Shown piece by piece: positions 28,501 to 36,617 of a stretch of DNA of 64,000 nt (position 1 is the first letter of the stretch; the number at the start of each line of letters is the position of its first letter). The stretch spans positions 868,001 to 932,000 of the forward strand of contig NZ_SJPX01000002.1 in the NCBI RefSeq assembly GCF_007860175.1, read 5' to 3'. The position numbers were made by a program, and so were the translations under genes. Source of the DNA: Rubripirellula reticaptiva (GTDB lineage: Bacteria > Planctomycetota > Planctomycetia > Pirellulales > Pirellulaceae). Below the pieces are notes generated by a model. The model had not been told where the DNA came from. It saw nothing but the letters and a program-made list of their open reading frames with translations, and searched no databases.

Positions 28501-30586
28501 AATCCTCGCCATTTCCTGCCTGGTTCTCGCCGGCCTTCTGCGACACGTTCGAGGCTGAAGTCTCACGCGCTAACCTGAGCGCCTTTCGCAACTGAGCAAC
28601 CCCGCTTCGAATCGAACCGAAGTCCCGTTGACTTGGCAAGAGTTGAAACTCCTGCTGCAGACGCGATTGTACCTGAGCGATTTGGATTTCTGGCATCTCA
28701 CCAATGTTGCTGGATCGCCAGTGCCGCATTGCTTGTTCAGTATTGCCAGTTCGCGACCAAGCCTGCGCTGCCTTGAGGTGCAATCGACCATCGGTCGGCG
28801 CCAACAGACTCGCACGATCAAGCGTATAGGCCGCTTGGTCCCACATCCCTTGCTCGCGCTGCAAGCTGGCTAGATCGTCTGCGACGGCGACTCGAATGCT
28901 TGAATCGACATCGACACTTGATCGCATCGCTTCATCGAAAATGCGCATCGCAGTCAGCGAGTCGCCTTGCGACTTTGCAATGGTCCCACGCATGACATCC
29001 AACATCCAGCCCGCCGAATCCAAGTAGCGTCCCGCAGCAACTCGTTCCGCCTGATCCATCCCGCTGGCAAGTTCACCGGCAAGGTTTCGCTTGGATTTTT
29101 CGATTGCGTCTGCCAACTGTTCCGTTGTACTGACCAATTCTGCGTAGCGCTCACTATTACGTTGCACGTGCGCCAACTCGGACAGCAACGGAACGCTGTT
29201 TCCACCGGATTGCTCGACGCCCTCACTGAGCGTCCGAACGGCCGAGGCCACATCGCCACTGGACGCCTGAAGTGACCCCGAAAGCAGATACGCTTTCTCA
29301 ACGATCTCCGGTGGTGTTCGTGGCAAATCAATTGCCAGCAGCGTCTGGAGTGTCGCCAAAGATCGCTGCGGGTTCGACTCCGACAAGATGGAAGCCGACT
29401 CGTAGACCACCAGATAATCCCAGAACACCGCCGGGGCAAGGCTGGAGGTCGTGAATGCCTCAGACGAGTCATCAAACACCAAGCTTGACGCCGACTCGGC
29501 TGCAACGTCTTGCGAAGCGGTAGCAGGAGGCGGCGTAGCGACTTGCTGGAGCCGCGCGGTCGCAGCCTCAGCCGCTTCTGCGAGCACCTCAGTCGCTTGC
29601 GCCAGGTCACCGCTTTCGGCGAGATGTCGTCCAAGAATCAACTTGGCGCGACTCGCGGGCGAATTACCAAGCGTTTTTAACGCCAATTCTTTGAGCTCGG
29701 CAAGCTCACTTGCCGTTAAACCTTCTTGTTGGTCATCGAACGAAAATTGTTCGGAGTACAGAGCCGGTGCTGTCAGCATATGTGACGCCAACTCGATATT
29801 GTCAGGTTGTTGCTTAAAGGCAGTCGCAAGCACGTAGCCGACTTTTTGATTCGCCAGCCACTCCCAGTAACTTGCATCTTCGGTAACCGCATCTTGCCGA
29901 TTTGGGTATCGTGTCTGGTACGAACCGTCCTGCAACTGGCCAACCAAAGCGATGCAAATCGACACGAGTGCTTGCGGATCATTCTGAGCCGCGTCCAAGA
30001 GCACTATTTGCTGCTCAGCCTCTCGGTTCCAACGGCCACCAAGTTGAAGCAAGCGGCGAATCAAACGACGCCGAAGATCAGCAACTTTATCGCGATCTTT
30101 TGCACCGACTGGGCCGATCGCCAAGCTAAGCGATCGGCGCGACGCATCGATCCGGCCGCCCAATTCCTGCAAATCAAGCTGATCGCTAATTGCCAGCGCC
30201 GCATCCCGATCAGCCGCTAAAGCCATTTTGTAAATGGCATCATGATCTTCCGGATTGACCAGCGAATATCGCTGCAGCCATTTCGCTTGGGCCGAGAAGT
30301 CTTTTTCACTTTCTGCGGTTTCTGCAAGCTGCAAGAACGTATTTGCTGTCGAAGCCGAAAAGTAGAAATATGATATCGCCGCGAGAACGGCCCCCACGGC
30401 TACCACCGCCAGCGACGCAATCAACAAACGAGAATTGACTCGCCAAGTGAAACGACGCTGCTCTAGCTTCGCTTCACGTGCGGCGTTGTATTGCTCGTCT
30501 AATTCGCTACGGGACTTAATGACGTGTCCTTTATTGGTGGATCGCCTAGAGTCGCTGCGTGGCGTTTCTGCGCGAGTGGTACTCAT
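25583..30586 (-). CDS. Giant membrane-anchored TPR protein of the exosortase EPS locus
   Basis: 1667 residues. A charged cytoplasmic N-terminus (about 1-50), one membrane helix (LLIASLAVVAVGAVLAAISY, about 54-73) and a long alpha-solenoid: helical pairs with TPR signatures recur from about residue 80 to the end, for example FSAQAKWLQRYSLVNPEDH, RLHLKAAQAWSRTGNTEQAM, AGLLESVGTLRMTEGDFEGA and LNNLAMAFSEINGRESEG. It sits where XrtA-type clusters carry PrsT-like TPR lipoproteins, but it is anchored by a helix, not a lipobox, and is much larger. It is likely a periplasmic scaffold for polymer assembly or export, comparable with AlgK/PelB-type solenoids (inference). It is between the Wzc-like kinase and EpsI, same strand, with short gaps. 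Confidence 0.85.
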   Translation of the reverse strand: MSTTRAETPRSDSRRSTNKGHVIKSRSELDEQYNAAREAKLEQRRFTWRVNSRLLIASLAVVAVGAVLAAISYFYFSASTANTFLQLAETAESEKDFSAQAKWLQRYSLVNPEDHDAIYKMALAADRDAALAISDQLDLQELGGRIDASRRSLSLAIGPVGAKDRDKVADLRRRLIRRLLQLGGRWNREAEQQIVLLDAAQNDPQALVSICIALVGQLQDGSYQTRYPNRQDAVTEDASYWEWLANQKVGYVLATAFKQQPDNIELASHMLTAPALYSEQFSFDDQQEGLTASELAELKELALKTLGNSPASRAKLILGRHLAESGDLAQATEVLAEAAEAATARLQQVATPPPATASQDVAAESASSLVFDDSSEAFTTSSLAPAVFWDYLVVYESASILSESNPQRSLATLQTLLAIDLPRTPPEIVEKAYLLSGSLQASSGDVASAVRTLSEGVEQSGGNSVPLLSELAHVQRNSERYAELVSTTEQLADAIEKSKRNLAGELASGMDQAERVAAGRYLDSAGWMLDVMRGTIAKSQGDSLTAMRIFDEAMRSSVDVDSSIRVAVADDLASLQREQGMWDQAAYTLDRASLLAPTDGRLHLKAAQAWSRTGNTEQAMRHWRSSNIGEMPEIQIAQVQSRLQQEFQLLPSQRDFGSIRSGVAQLRKALRLARETSASNVSQKAGENQAGNGEDSSDAELAESLVLLKAIELTVPLEKQSIGEAAAQDAIAQSLDQLASENVKNARLQAFVAEQLSQLGESELAMKAIGRMETLPDADPTDCVIVKSKVVSVTDPIAAANLLIEQASADAGRSADLLELAAAYANRGADAELVYQALTQIDPANRTLATLYDIAIVAKRLPSGSKQLSVDGKVVSAEQLSGIWEDRLQQREGKEGTYWRFLRASDLMAQQKLAKGPVDSKDPRVVEIKSLLKQVLALRPRWGEAISLNGQVLALEGKNDEAIIQLRRGIAAGDNQISARRLLWKLLILVDRGDEAEEEIRNSSLAHQSDLDLNSAMRIDLAESRGDYTKSMELAQDFAEQNPDDFLSHMILAVTGTTALKNIGDGDERQGILKQTVAAIKRAEVLSVTDSPLVLAMKLDLAVVLDERQQIDQAIARVMDSKMDELPKSRLLARAYFAKKDFDKTLEHLTTADRLDPSSRSQLDLAEFYEATDRVESQIQAMYLALLRDPSDSQLRNRLAQKMVTSATGDKVPDWDLISELLSGQNAADSSNQWMYAVLLGSEALREIENDGVSASNRERLEQSQKLLRGLITDETRSSDDATRFLAMLLEKTASLELVSSKDLDAEIRSLYVSLYDRGKRNPVDIYRYAQYLLAKGDSKDQSRLKNLADEMKVASPATIQCLEVCLQLADRLGKSKDFPIVVTQWAENAIRATAADDPDKVKATAIYSTAGRTMVKLDLVDQSIRWFEKAYQTSSEELAPYIFALTRADQPKRAIDVCLEHFRSNSDPVSATLFLETLLGMKDLQAQVEISKTNAKVVDRAVELFQGDAGLLESVGTLRMTEGDFEGAVLAFQSALKKDPLRIRTLNNLAMAFSEINGRESEGLAPIEAAIELSNQDSELLDTKGVVQLASGRIAEAEITFEKAFAQSHEPRHLFHVIIAQLVQGKESQAKANWGKLDLSNVDLSGLTPNERAKLGQIKSKFSSRL

Positions 30587-30630
30587 AACGATGGTCGGGC
30601 TACTCAGTTTTCTTGGTTCGAAACTTGTTT

Positions 30631-33057
30631 CTACGAGACACTAGACTCGCTTAATTCCGACGATGAATCGCCAAACGGAACGTCACCAAGGGCATAGTGA
30701 TAATCGCCATATCGGTAAGAGTACTGACGTGCTGAAACACCCGAAAACACCGTGCCAGCGATGCTAGCGCCGGCCGCTTCGAGCCGACGCGTGGTACGAG
30801 TCACGTTGTCGATACGGCTAACGTCACGCATCACACAGATCAACGAAGCATCAACAGCTGAGGCGACCGCAAGAGTTTCGCCAGCGGACAAAACGGGGGC
30901 GGTGTCCATCACGACATAGCTGTAATGCGACAAAGCATGATCAACGAAGTCCTTCATACCGGACGGGCTCATCAACCGGTGCGGGCTGGCCGTCAATCGA
31001 CCAGCGGGTAACACATGAATCAATGCACCCAAGCTGGTATCGACGGCTTCAATGAGTGTGGTCTTGCCTGACAGGACACCCGCAAAACCATCACCCATTT
31101 CAAGCCCGAAGATTTCGTGCTGGTCGGGACAGCGCAAGTCACCGTCAACCAACAACACGGTTTCGCCTGTAGCCTTTGCAATCGAAAGAGCGAGCTGCGA
31201 CGAAACGCTACTCTTGCCCTCACCCGACATTCCACTGACGACCGCAATCGATCGAACATTGCTAGTGTCCATCGACAAGAACAAGTTTGCGCGAAGTGTA
31301 TCGATACTCTCTTCAAAGACTCGCCGCCCCTTCTGTGACCGGGAACCCGATGGCAGACGAGCAACCTCACCCATGATTGGCACCATGTCACCCGACCTGG
31401 TGAACGACGATGCGTCGGTGACTCGCTGAACGCGATACTCGAAAATCAACCCGATCAAGAACGGAACCATGAAAGCAACCGACGAAGCCATGGCCAGCTT
31501 CTTGTACGGCACGGTTTCAATCGGCGACTTTGGTGCCGTGGCTTCCGCCAAGGTGCGAACGGCACCATCCTGGCGTCGCTCGGTTTTAATTGCCGCGACG
31601 CGATCGCGAAGTTTCTTCAAAACACCCGAAGCAACCGCAAGCTCGTCTTGGGCAAACTGAAGCTGTGCGGTCGTACCACCAAACTTCTCGAGGCGTTCAC
31701 TCTCTTCGTTATACTGAGCCTGCAGGATCTCGAGTCGCGAAACGATTGCGAAACGCTGCCTTTCACGACTCGCCTTCTCGGCAGCCGAAACTTCTGACTG
31801 GATTTTTGAAGACTGCTGCGCCAATTCTTTCGCCTGAGCAGCGAACTGTTCTTGCTGCCATTCACTTGTGCGCTTCGCGGCAACTTTTTGACGTTCGTAT
31901 TCGTCCTCGGCGAATCGCTCGAGTTTTTCAATCGTACGGTCACGAGCTTCGCGTCGCTCCGACTGCAGCTCGCTTTCCGCACTCGCAAGGTTCTTGTTCA
32001 GTTCCTTGTAGTAGTCACGATTGACTCGCACCATATCGTTGACTTCCATATCCAAGACGCTGGCGCGGTACCGGTTCACTTTCTGAACCAACTCTGCTAC
32101 TCGCGGATCGGCTTCCAAATGCGACGCAATTTCCGATTCGCTCGGCTTACCACGCTTTACCACCGCCTCTGGAACGACCATCGGAGCCGCCGCAAGAACT
32201 GGCGACGCTGCGAGGTTGCCCCCGTCATACAGGCCAGCATCAAACAAGCTCAACTCAATTTTCAAATCCCCGATTTCCGAACGCAACTGCGTCAGCAAAG
32301 CAAGATTTGACTCGTTTTCGGCTTTCTCGATAGCCTTGCCAGGTGCAAACCCAAGCGTCTGTTCACTGAGCGTCTGCACCCGCGCCTGGCGTTCTTCGAC
32401 TCTTTGTTCCCATTGCTGAATCTCTGGCTCGAGCCATTCCTCGATATTTGTCACACGAGCGGCATCGAACGAATCACGCTGCCGCAGGTATGATTTGGCG
32501 ACTGCGTTACAAACGTTTTTCGCTACCTCGGGATCCGTATCTTCATAGCGAATCTCAAGACTCTTGGGATCTCCGCCACTCTTGATCGTCAAATTGCTAC
32601 GCAAGTGTGCTTCGGCGGTGGCCGGATTCGACAAACTCGGGACGTCATGTAGGCTCGGGTCCGCCAAAGCGGGAACCAACACGATTGGATTCAAGATCAG
32701 TGCCGTTTCGGTTCTCGCCAAGTCCTTACTGTACTTCATCACGTTGTCAAAGACGACATACTCGTCGTTTGCAACCAACAAGTGAGTCGCTTCGTATCGG
32801 GGCACAAACCCTTGCAACACAAACATCGCGGCGACACCGGCCAAGACCATTCCAGCAGGAACTGCCCACGGCCAACACCGGCGGAACGTTACCCACAAAA
32901 TCCAAGGATCAAACGAACTCGATTCTGAGTCGACCGGTGCATGCGCCCTGGCCTTGGATGACGACCGCGGGGCAGCACTAGGAACCGTACCGGACAACTT
33001 GCTGTGCGTCGGCTTGGAGTGCGTTGGCTTGGCGTTTTTTTTGCGTGACGTTGTCAT
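30631..33057 (-). CDS. Wzz/Wzc-type chain-length regulator with tyrosine autokinase domain
   Basis: 808 residues. Membrane helix 1 (about 61-83), periplasmic Wzz region with extended coiled coils (about 205-265 and 340-490), helix 2 (about 520-540), then a cytoplasmic BY-kinase: Walker A VVSGMSGEGKSS (609-617), Walker A' LLVDGDLRCPD (about 635-645) and Walker B YVVMDTAPV (about 714-722). Near the C-terminus a tyrosine-rich run, QYSYRYGDYHY (about 778-788), is the expected autophosphorylation cluster. Such proteins control chain length and the Wzx/Wzy pathway by phosphorylation cycles. The N-terminal cytoplasmic tail contains a short tandem repeat KPTHS. It is the second gene of the cluster, between exosortase and the TPR protein. 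Confidence 0.94.
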   Translation of the reverse strand: MTTSRKKNAKPTHSKPTHSKLSGTVPSAAPRSSSKARAHAPVDSESSSFDPWILWVTFRRCWPWAVPAGMVLAGVAAMFVLQGFVPRYEATHLLVANDEYVVFDNVMKYSKDLARTETALILNPIVLVPALADPSLHDVPSLSNPATAEAHLRSNLTIKSGGDPKSLEIRYEDTDPEVAKNVCNAVAKSYLRQRDSFDAARVTNIEEWLEPEIQQWEQRVEERQARVQTLSEQTLGFAPGKAIEKAENESNLALLTQLRSEIGDLKIELSLFDAGLYDGGNLAASPVLAAAPMVVPEAVVKRGKPSESEIASHLEADPRVAELVQKVNRYRASVLDMEVNDMVRVNRDYYKELNKNLASAESELQSERREARDRTIEKLERFAEDEYERQKVAAKRTSEWQQEQFAAQAKELAQQSSKIQSEVSAAEKASRERQRFAIVSRLEILQAQYNEESERLEKFGGTTAQLQFAQDELAVASGVLKKLRDRVAAIKTERRQDGAVRTLAEATAPKSPIETVPYKKLAMASSVAFMVPFLIGLIFEYRVQRVTDASSFTRSGDMVPIMGEVARLPSGSRSQKGRRVFEESIDTLRANLFLSMDTSNVRSIAVVSGMSGEGKSSVSSQLALSIAKATGETVLLVDGDLRCPDQHEIFGLEMGDGFAGVLSGKTTLIEAVDTSLGALIHVLPAGRLTASPHRLMSPSGMKDFVDHALSHYSYVVMDTAPVLSAGETLAVASAVDASLICVMRDVSRIDNVTRTTRRLEAAGASIAGTVFSGVSARQYSYRYGDYHYALGDVPFGDSSSELSESSVS

Positions 33058-33163
33058 AGCTGGACCTCATGTCGAGGCTAAAAGTACGAAGAAAGGATGC
33101 GGCCAGGAAACCAATGCAATCGCCGCGTCGACTGCAATTCACTGCGGTGCAGCACCTGCAAAA

Positions 33164-34147
33164 TCAAGTAGCCCGATGCACGAAGTCACGTGCAGTCAGG
33201 TGTTCAACGGGGCGGTACAAATGTTCCCAATATTTCTTGATCGCCCACAGTAAAGTGAACGCTACGGGGATCATCAAGTAGCCCGACCAGTCATGGATCG
33301 CATGGCGATAATTGGTACCGCTAACGATTTGATACAGCAGGCCGACAACCGTAATTCGAAGCGAATTGACAAGCACAGCAAGCGGCACAACGGCAAGCAG
33401 AAGCACGACCCGATCGACCCAACTTCGCGTGACCATTGCGGCCCAGAAATACGCCAACGCGGCAACACCAATGAAGATCCGCATCCCCGAACACGCCTGC
33501 TCCACGAGCAATCGCTGATCGCCAATCCAAATCACGTGACCTTCCGAAACCGCAGGCTGACCAAGCACACGAAGCATCGTTGTGCTAAGCGAAGTTGAAA
33601 TGCCCTGCAGCTTCCAACTGAGCAAGCTTTCCGCTTGGTACGGCAACGGAATCATGAAAAACAAAAAGCCGATCGCTGGCAAACTCCACATCATTGCCAA
33701 CGGACCAAGCAGCGTCCAAACACAACCGGCAACCAGCGGCAACAACGAATAGCCATCTAAAAAATCCATGTATAGCAAGCGACTGGCAAAACGCATGGCA
33801 ACAGCCAATGCGACCAGCCATACTCCGCCGTAACTCGCCCCCGCTCGGACACCGGGAAACGAATCGCTGCGATGTGAGAGCAGCATCAGCGCCAAGAAAG
33901 GCACAACATAACCGTGCGAGTAGTCGGGCTCGTTCCGCCAAGCGTCTTCCATCCAGACCAGCGTCGGCCAATAGGCATAGATCGCAACCAGCAAAACGGG
34001 CACGCCGATCGCTAGCCAAGACGCGGTGGTTCCAAACGCAGCAAGCGGCAACAGCTTTTCGGCCGGACGACTCGCCGACGAACTTTCCTGAAGATTGATT
34101 CGGTGTGTGCTGCTACGGCGGCGTTTGCTTGGTCGAGTGCTTCCCAA
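33164..34147 (-). CDS. Exosortase
   Basis: 327 residues with about eight membrane helices. The three family-defining catalytic residues are present: Cys about 219 in VEQACSGMRIF, Arg about 264 in VNSLRITVVGLL and His about 285 in AIHDWSGYLMIP. Exosortases cleave and sort proteins bearing a C-terminal PEP-CTERM-like signal and co-occur with EPS genes. It may be the planctomycete XrtU type (recollection, not tested). It is the first gene of the minus-strand cluster; EpsI is encoded separately. TTG at 34147 is the apparent start, preceded by a purine-rich GGGGGAAAG; no ATG occurs before the first membrane helix. No substrate with a recognisable sorting tail is seen in the window. Confidence 0.93.
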   Translation of the reverse strand: MGSTRPSKRRRSSTHRINLQESSSASRPAEKLLPLAAFGTTASWLAIGVPVLLVAIYAYWPTLVWMEDAWRNEPDYSHGYVVPFLALMLLSHRSDSFPGVRAGASYGGVWLVALAVAMRFASRLLYMDFLDGYSLLPLVAGCVWTLLGPLAMMWSLPAIGFLFFMIPLPYQAESLLSWKLQGISTSLSTTMLRVLGQPAVSEGHVIWIGDQRLLVEQACSGMRIFIGVAALAYFWAAMVTRSWVDRVVLLLAVVPLAVLVNSLRITVVGLLYQIVSGTNYRHAIHDWSGYLMIPVAFTLLWAIKKYWEHLYRPVEHLTARDFVHRAT

Positions 34148-34827
34148 AACTACTTTCCCCCCCGAGAAAATTCAAAATCGTAAGGAAGCACACTTTCCGT
34201 TTGACGGATCAAACTCGTGTCTTCCGCATGTTCCATCAACAACGACTGCTGACCGGATATTCCATCCGCGATTGCAGTTCTAGTCTCACTATTCCGGTGG
34301 TTAGCGTGATGATTCCGGCGAGGTATGTCAAACGCCAACTTTATCCCCCACGACTGCAGCAGTGTACACGTTAGTGAACATCGCAAAACAACCCACGTTG
34401 GCGTCAGGTCAGAAGGATAGTCTTTGAGACCGGAATGGACGAGTGGCGTTTAAAGAGGGCAAGATAGGGCAACAGGAGACAACAACCACCGAGACCAAGG
34501 AGAAACCCGCAATATCCGTGTCAATAACGCTCGCGAGAAAGCCCCCAGAACGTTTGTTTTCTTAGCTGGACGTTAAAGGCGCGTTGTCGACACCTTTAAA
34601 GGGAGGGCTGCGCCGCTTGGCAGGAAACTCGTCGCAACCACCAACGTGACGGCAAGCCACGACAGACCTGAGGGACTATAGAATTTGAACGGTAAGCTGC
34701 CACGCTCACGCGAACAGATTGAACCCGTCGGCTTGTTCCGACCAGGAATGCTCCAGTCGGGCTTGACGGTGATCGCGCCAACTGGTGATCGTTGACCGCT
34801 GGACATTGACCGCTGAAAATTGACGGC
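34148..34827. promoter_or_regulatory. 680-base divergent region upstream of the exosortase cluster
   Basis: The region separates the minus-strand polysaccharide cluster from the plus-strand FHA-like gene and must hold the main cluster promoter (inference). On the minus strand a perfect TTGACA occurs at 34326-34331 but no good -10 box lies at 16-18 bases, so it is only a candidate. At the right end, copies of TTGACSG-type direct repeats are listed separately. Minus-strand frames in 34573-34883 are not convincing as genes. Confidence 0.45.
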
Positions 34828-34829
34828 TT
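34763..34829 (+). repeat. Direct repeats TTGACCGCTG with 14-base period
   Basis: TTGACCGCTG occurs at 34792-34801 and again at 34806-34815, followed by the variant TTGACGGCTT at 34820-34829; another partial copy, TTGACGGTGA, is at 34763-34772. The three adjacent copies are spaced exactly 14 bases apart and end on the TTG used as the start of the FHA-like gene. They could be an operator array or a short tandem duplication that has diverged. Confidence 0.6.
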
Positions 34830-35937
34830 GCCACACAGAGTGTGGGTGCGATTATCAGATCCCATCGATTTCGTTTTCTTCAACGGTAAAGCTCGTCATT
34901 TGCTGCCGCTCTCACTCAAGGGACAATCGCCGACCAATAGTGCAACTGCGCTTTGGCAACATGCGCGGTGGAGAATCGCCGTTTCGCCAGCGGTAGACCG
35001 CTCAGAACTCGAACCGTCGCGGCCGTTCGCTTTGATGGGGTCGCACCCAAACTGCGACATACAAATTCCAGGCAGCCGAGTCCCAGAAGTCGCCTACCTG
35101 GCGTGCTGTTTTGCATCGCATATCGAAGTCTGGCCGCTGTGCGCGCTCGCTTTCTCTCGATGGGGAGTGATCCGGCCGGAGATCGAAGTCCTGATCGGTC
35201 GCCACCGCATCCGCTGCCTGCACCATTCCGATAGGCACTCCAACAACATCAGCCCTGGCCCCCAACAGTCGACCGTCCTTCCAAATCACGAGGAAGGCGA
35301 AGGCGCCGCCGTCAAAGTTGAATTGACAGTCGCGTGGGGCGAAAACCAAATCCAAAGAAAGCTGAGCCGGCCGGTGACGATCCTGGGCGACGATCATCCA
35401 AGCACTCTGCGATTGCAGGGCGTGGGTATGAGATGCTGCGATCACGCTATCGTTTCGACCGAATCTCGCGTTTGGATGATCAGCTTGAATCCTGACGTGC
35501 ACACGCCGTCCAACACGGCCTGCTGCGAAATTGGCCTGGGCGACAGCGTCTATCAAATCGGCAGCCTGCGAATTTGGCGAACCCGCCCCGATGGCGAAAT
35601 TCCGAAAAACCGCATCGATGCCGGCATTTCGCCTGGCTTGCGAAAGCCAAATTCGAGCCCGAACCGCCACCAACTAAGCCCCCACAGGGGTGTTGCGAGC
35701 AATTTGGCAGAGCCCCGCCGACATTTGGGACTTAACGAGTTCCCAGGGCCAAGAGGGCAAGTCACCTCGCCCGAATCACTTACCTCGCGAGTGACGGACC
35801 GGCTTGTGTCAATCGATCGCACCAAGTTTTCGAAGAAACGAATTCTGCAAACAGCGATCTACTTCGCCGTTTTCATTGGCTCGGCAGCTCTGCTGGCAGC
35901 CCTTGCACTGAGATTAGCAATCCTCGCCGGCAACTAA
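34828..35937 (+). CDS. Membrane protein with two FHA-like regions
   Basis: 369 residues, not recognised as a named family. Two segments resemble forkhead-associated domains: about 66-135, with FALMGSHPNCDIQIPGSRVP and the closing EVLIGRHRIRC; and about 175-250, with VTILGDDHPSTLRLQGVG, RCCDHAIVST and the closing GLGDSVYQIGSLRIW. Typical FHA arginine and serine phosphothreonine contacts are not all conserved, so binding is uncertain. A Pro/Arg-rich linker leads to one C-terminal membrane helix (about 345-365). A tail-anchored FHA protein would recruit phosphorylated partners to the membrane, fitting the Ser/Thr-kinase-rich signalling of planctomycetes (inference). TTG at 34828 is the longest start; GTGs at 34840 and 34846 are possible. 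Confidence 0.65.
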   Translation: MPHRVWVRLSDPIDFVFFNGKARHLLPLSLKGQSPTNSATALWQHARWRIAVSPAVDRSELEPSRPFALMGSHPNCDIQIPGSRVPEVAYLACCFASHIEVWPLCALAFSRWGVIRPEIEVLIGRHRIRCLHHSDRHSNNISPGPQQSTVLPNHEEGEGAAVKVELTVAWGENQIQRKLSRPVTILGDDHPSTLRLQGVGMRCCDHAIVSTESRVWMISLNPDVHTPSNTACCEIGLGDSVYQIGSLRIWRTRPDGEIPKNRIDAGISPGLRKPNSSPNRHQLSPHRGVASNLAEPRRHLGLNEFPGPRGQVTSPESLTSRVTDRLVSIDRTKFSKKRILQTAIYFAVFIGSAALLAALALRLAILAGN

Positions 35938-36230
35938 CTTGACTCTCGATTTTGGCGAACGATGCTTAGGTAACGAGTTTCCCGTCGGCGCGCCGAAAAG
36001 AAACCAGTCTGAAGCCAGTTTCTCGCCTAGGGGGAATTTAGGGATTGTAGGGATTAATCCGCTGTGCCGGTGCTGACCAATCGGCATGCGTCTCATTCGG
36101 ATGGCTCACTGGTCATTCTTGAGCCGATGCGACAACTACAGAGATTCCGCATTCGCAGGGTTGCAGCTTTGCGTCCACTTTCAAAGCTGGGGCAGAATGC
36201 GCCCCCGTGCAATCAAGCTGGGCAATCATC

Positions 36231-36542
36231 ATGACCACTCTACTAACGATTACGACTATCGCTTTGGTGATCTGCAGCGTCTGCACTTTGGTGGTCGCCG
36301 CGTTGATTCGCCGCGCACCACTGATCGAATCGTCTTGCGAAAACGGCCCGATTACGAGCGGTATTGATGACGAATCGGACTCGACACGACCAGTCCAGCG
36401 TCGACTTCAACTGCGGAGCGAGAATCGCAGTCCTGTCCTCTTTGTTCCTGCACTATCAGCGGGATCGGGCGGTCGACACGCCGACGAAAACGATTCTTTT
36501 GCCGAGCAGACGTCCGCCTGGACTCAGCCAATCCCTCGCTGA
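36231..36542 (+). CDS. Small single-pass membrane protein, hypothetical
   Basis: 103 residues from the ATG at 36231: an N-terminal hydrophobic helix (TTLLTITTIALVICSVCTLV, about 2-25), then a charged, low-complexity tail rich in Ser, Arg and Glu. No family recognised. It lies between the FHA-like gene and the convergent FeeM-type gene. A GTG at 36207 would add eight residues. Length and composition make it plausible but not certain that it is expressed. Confidence 0.4.
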   Translation: MTTLLTITTIALVICSVCTLVVAALIRRAPLIESSCENGPITSGIDDESDSTRPVQRRLQLRSENRSPVLFVPALSAGSGGRHADENDSFAEQTSAWTQPIPR

Positions 36543-36617
36543 GCCCGAGCACGAATTGCCGCGGCCGACGGGCGGCGACGGAAGCTAATTCCAGCCAAGC
36601 TGCAACTCTGACGCCGG

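Noticed and set aside
28954-29634. 226-codon minus-strand frame inside the TPR gene
   Set aside because: Arg-rich translation in an alternative frame of the same strand, with no motif; the TPR frame is continuous through it.
34326-34331. TTGACA as the main promoter of the polysaccharide cluster
   Set aside because: No acceptable -10 box at 16-18 bases, so it is only mentioned as a candidate in the intergenic entry.
34573-34836. 87-codon minus-strand frame with a hydrophobic stretch upstream of the FHA-like gene
   Set aside because: TTG/ATG starts lack any ribosome-binding site, no family recognised, and the frame crosses the direct-repeat region; insufficient support.
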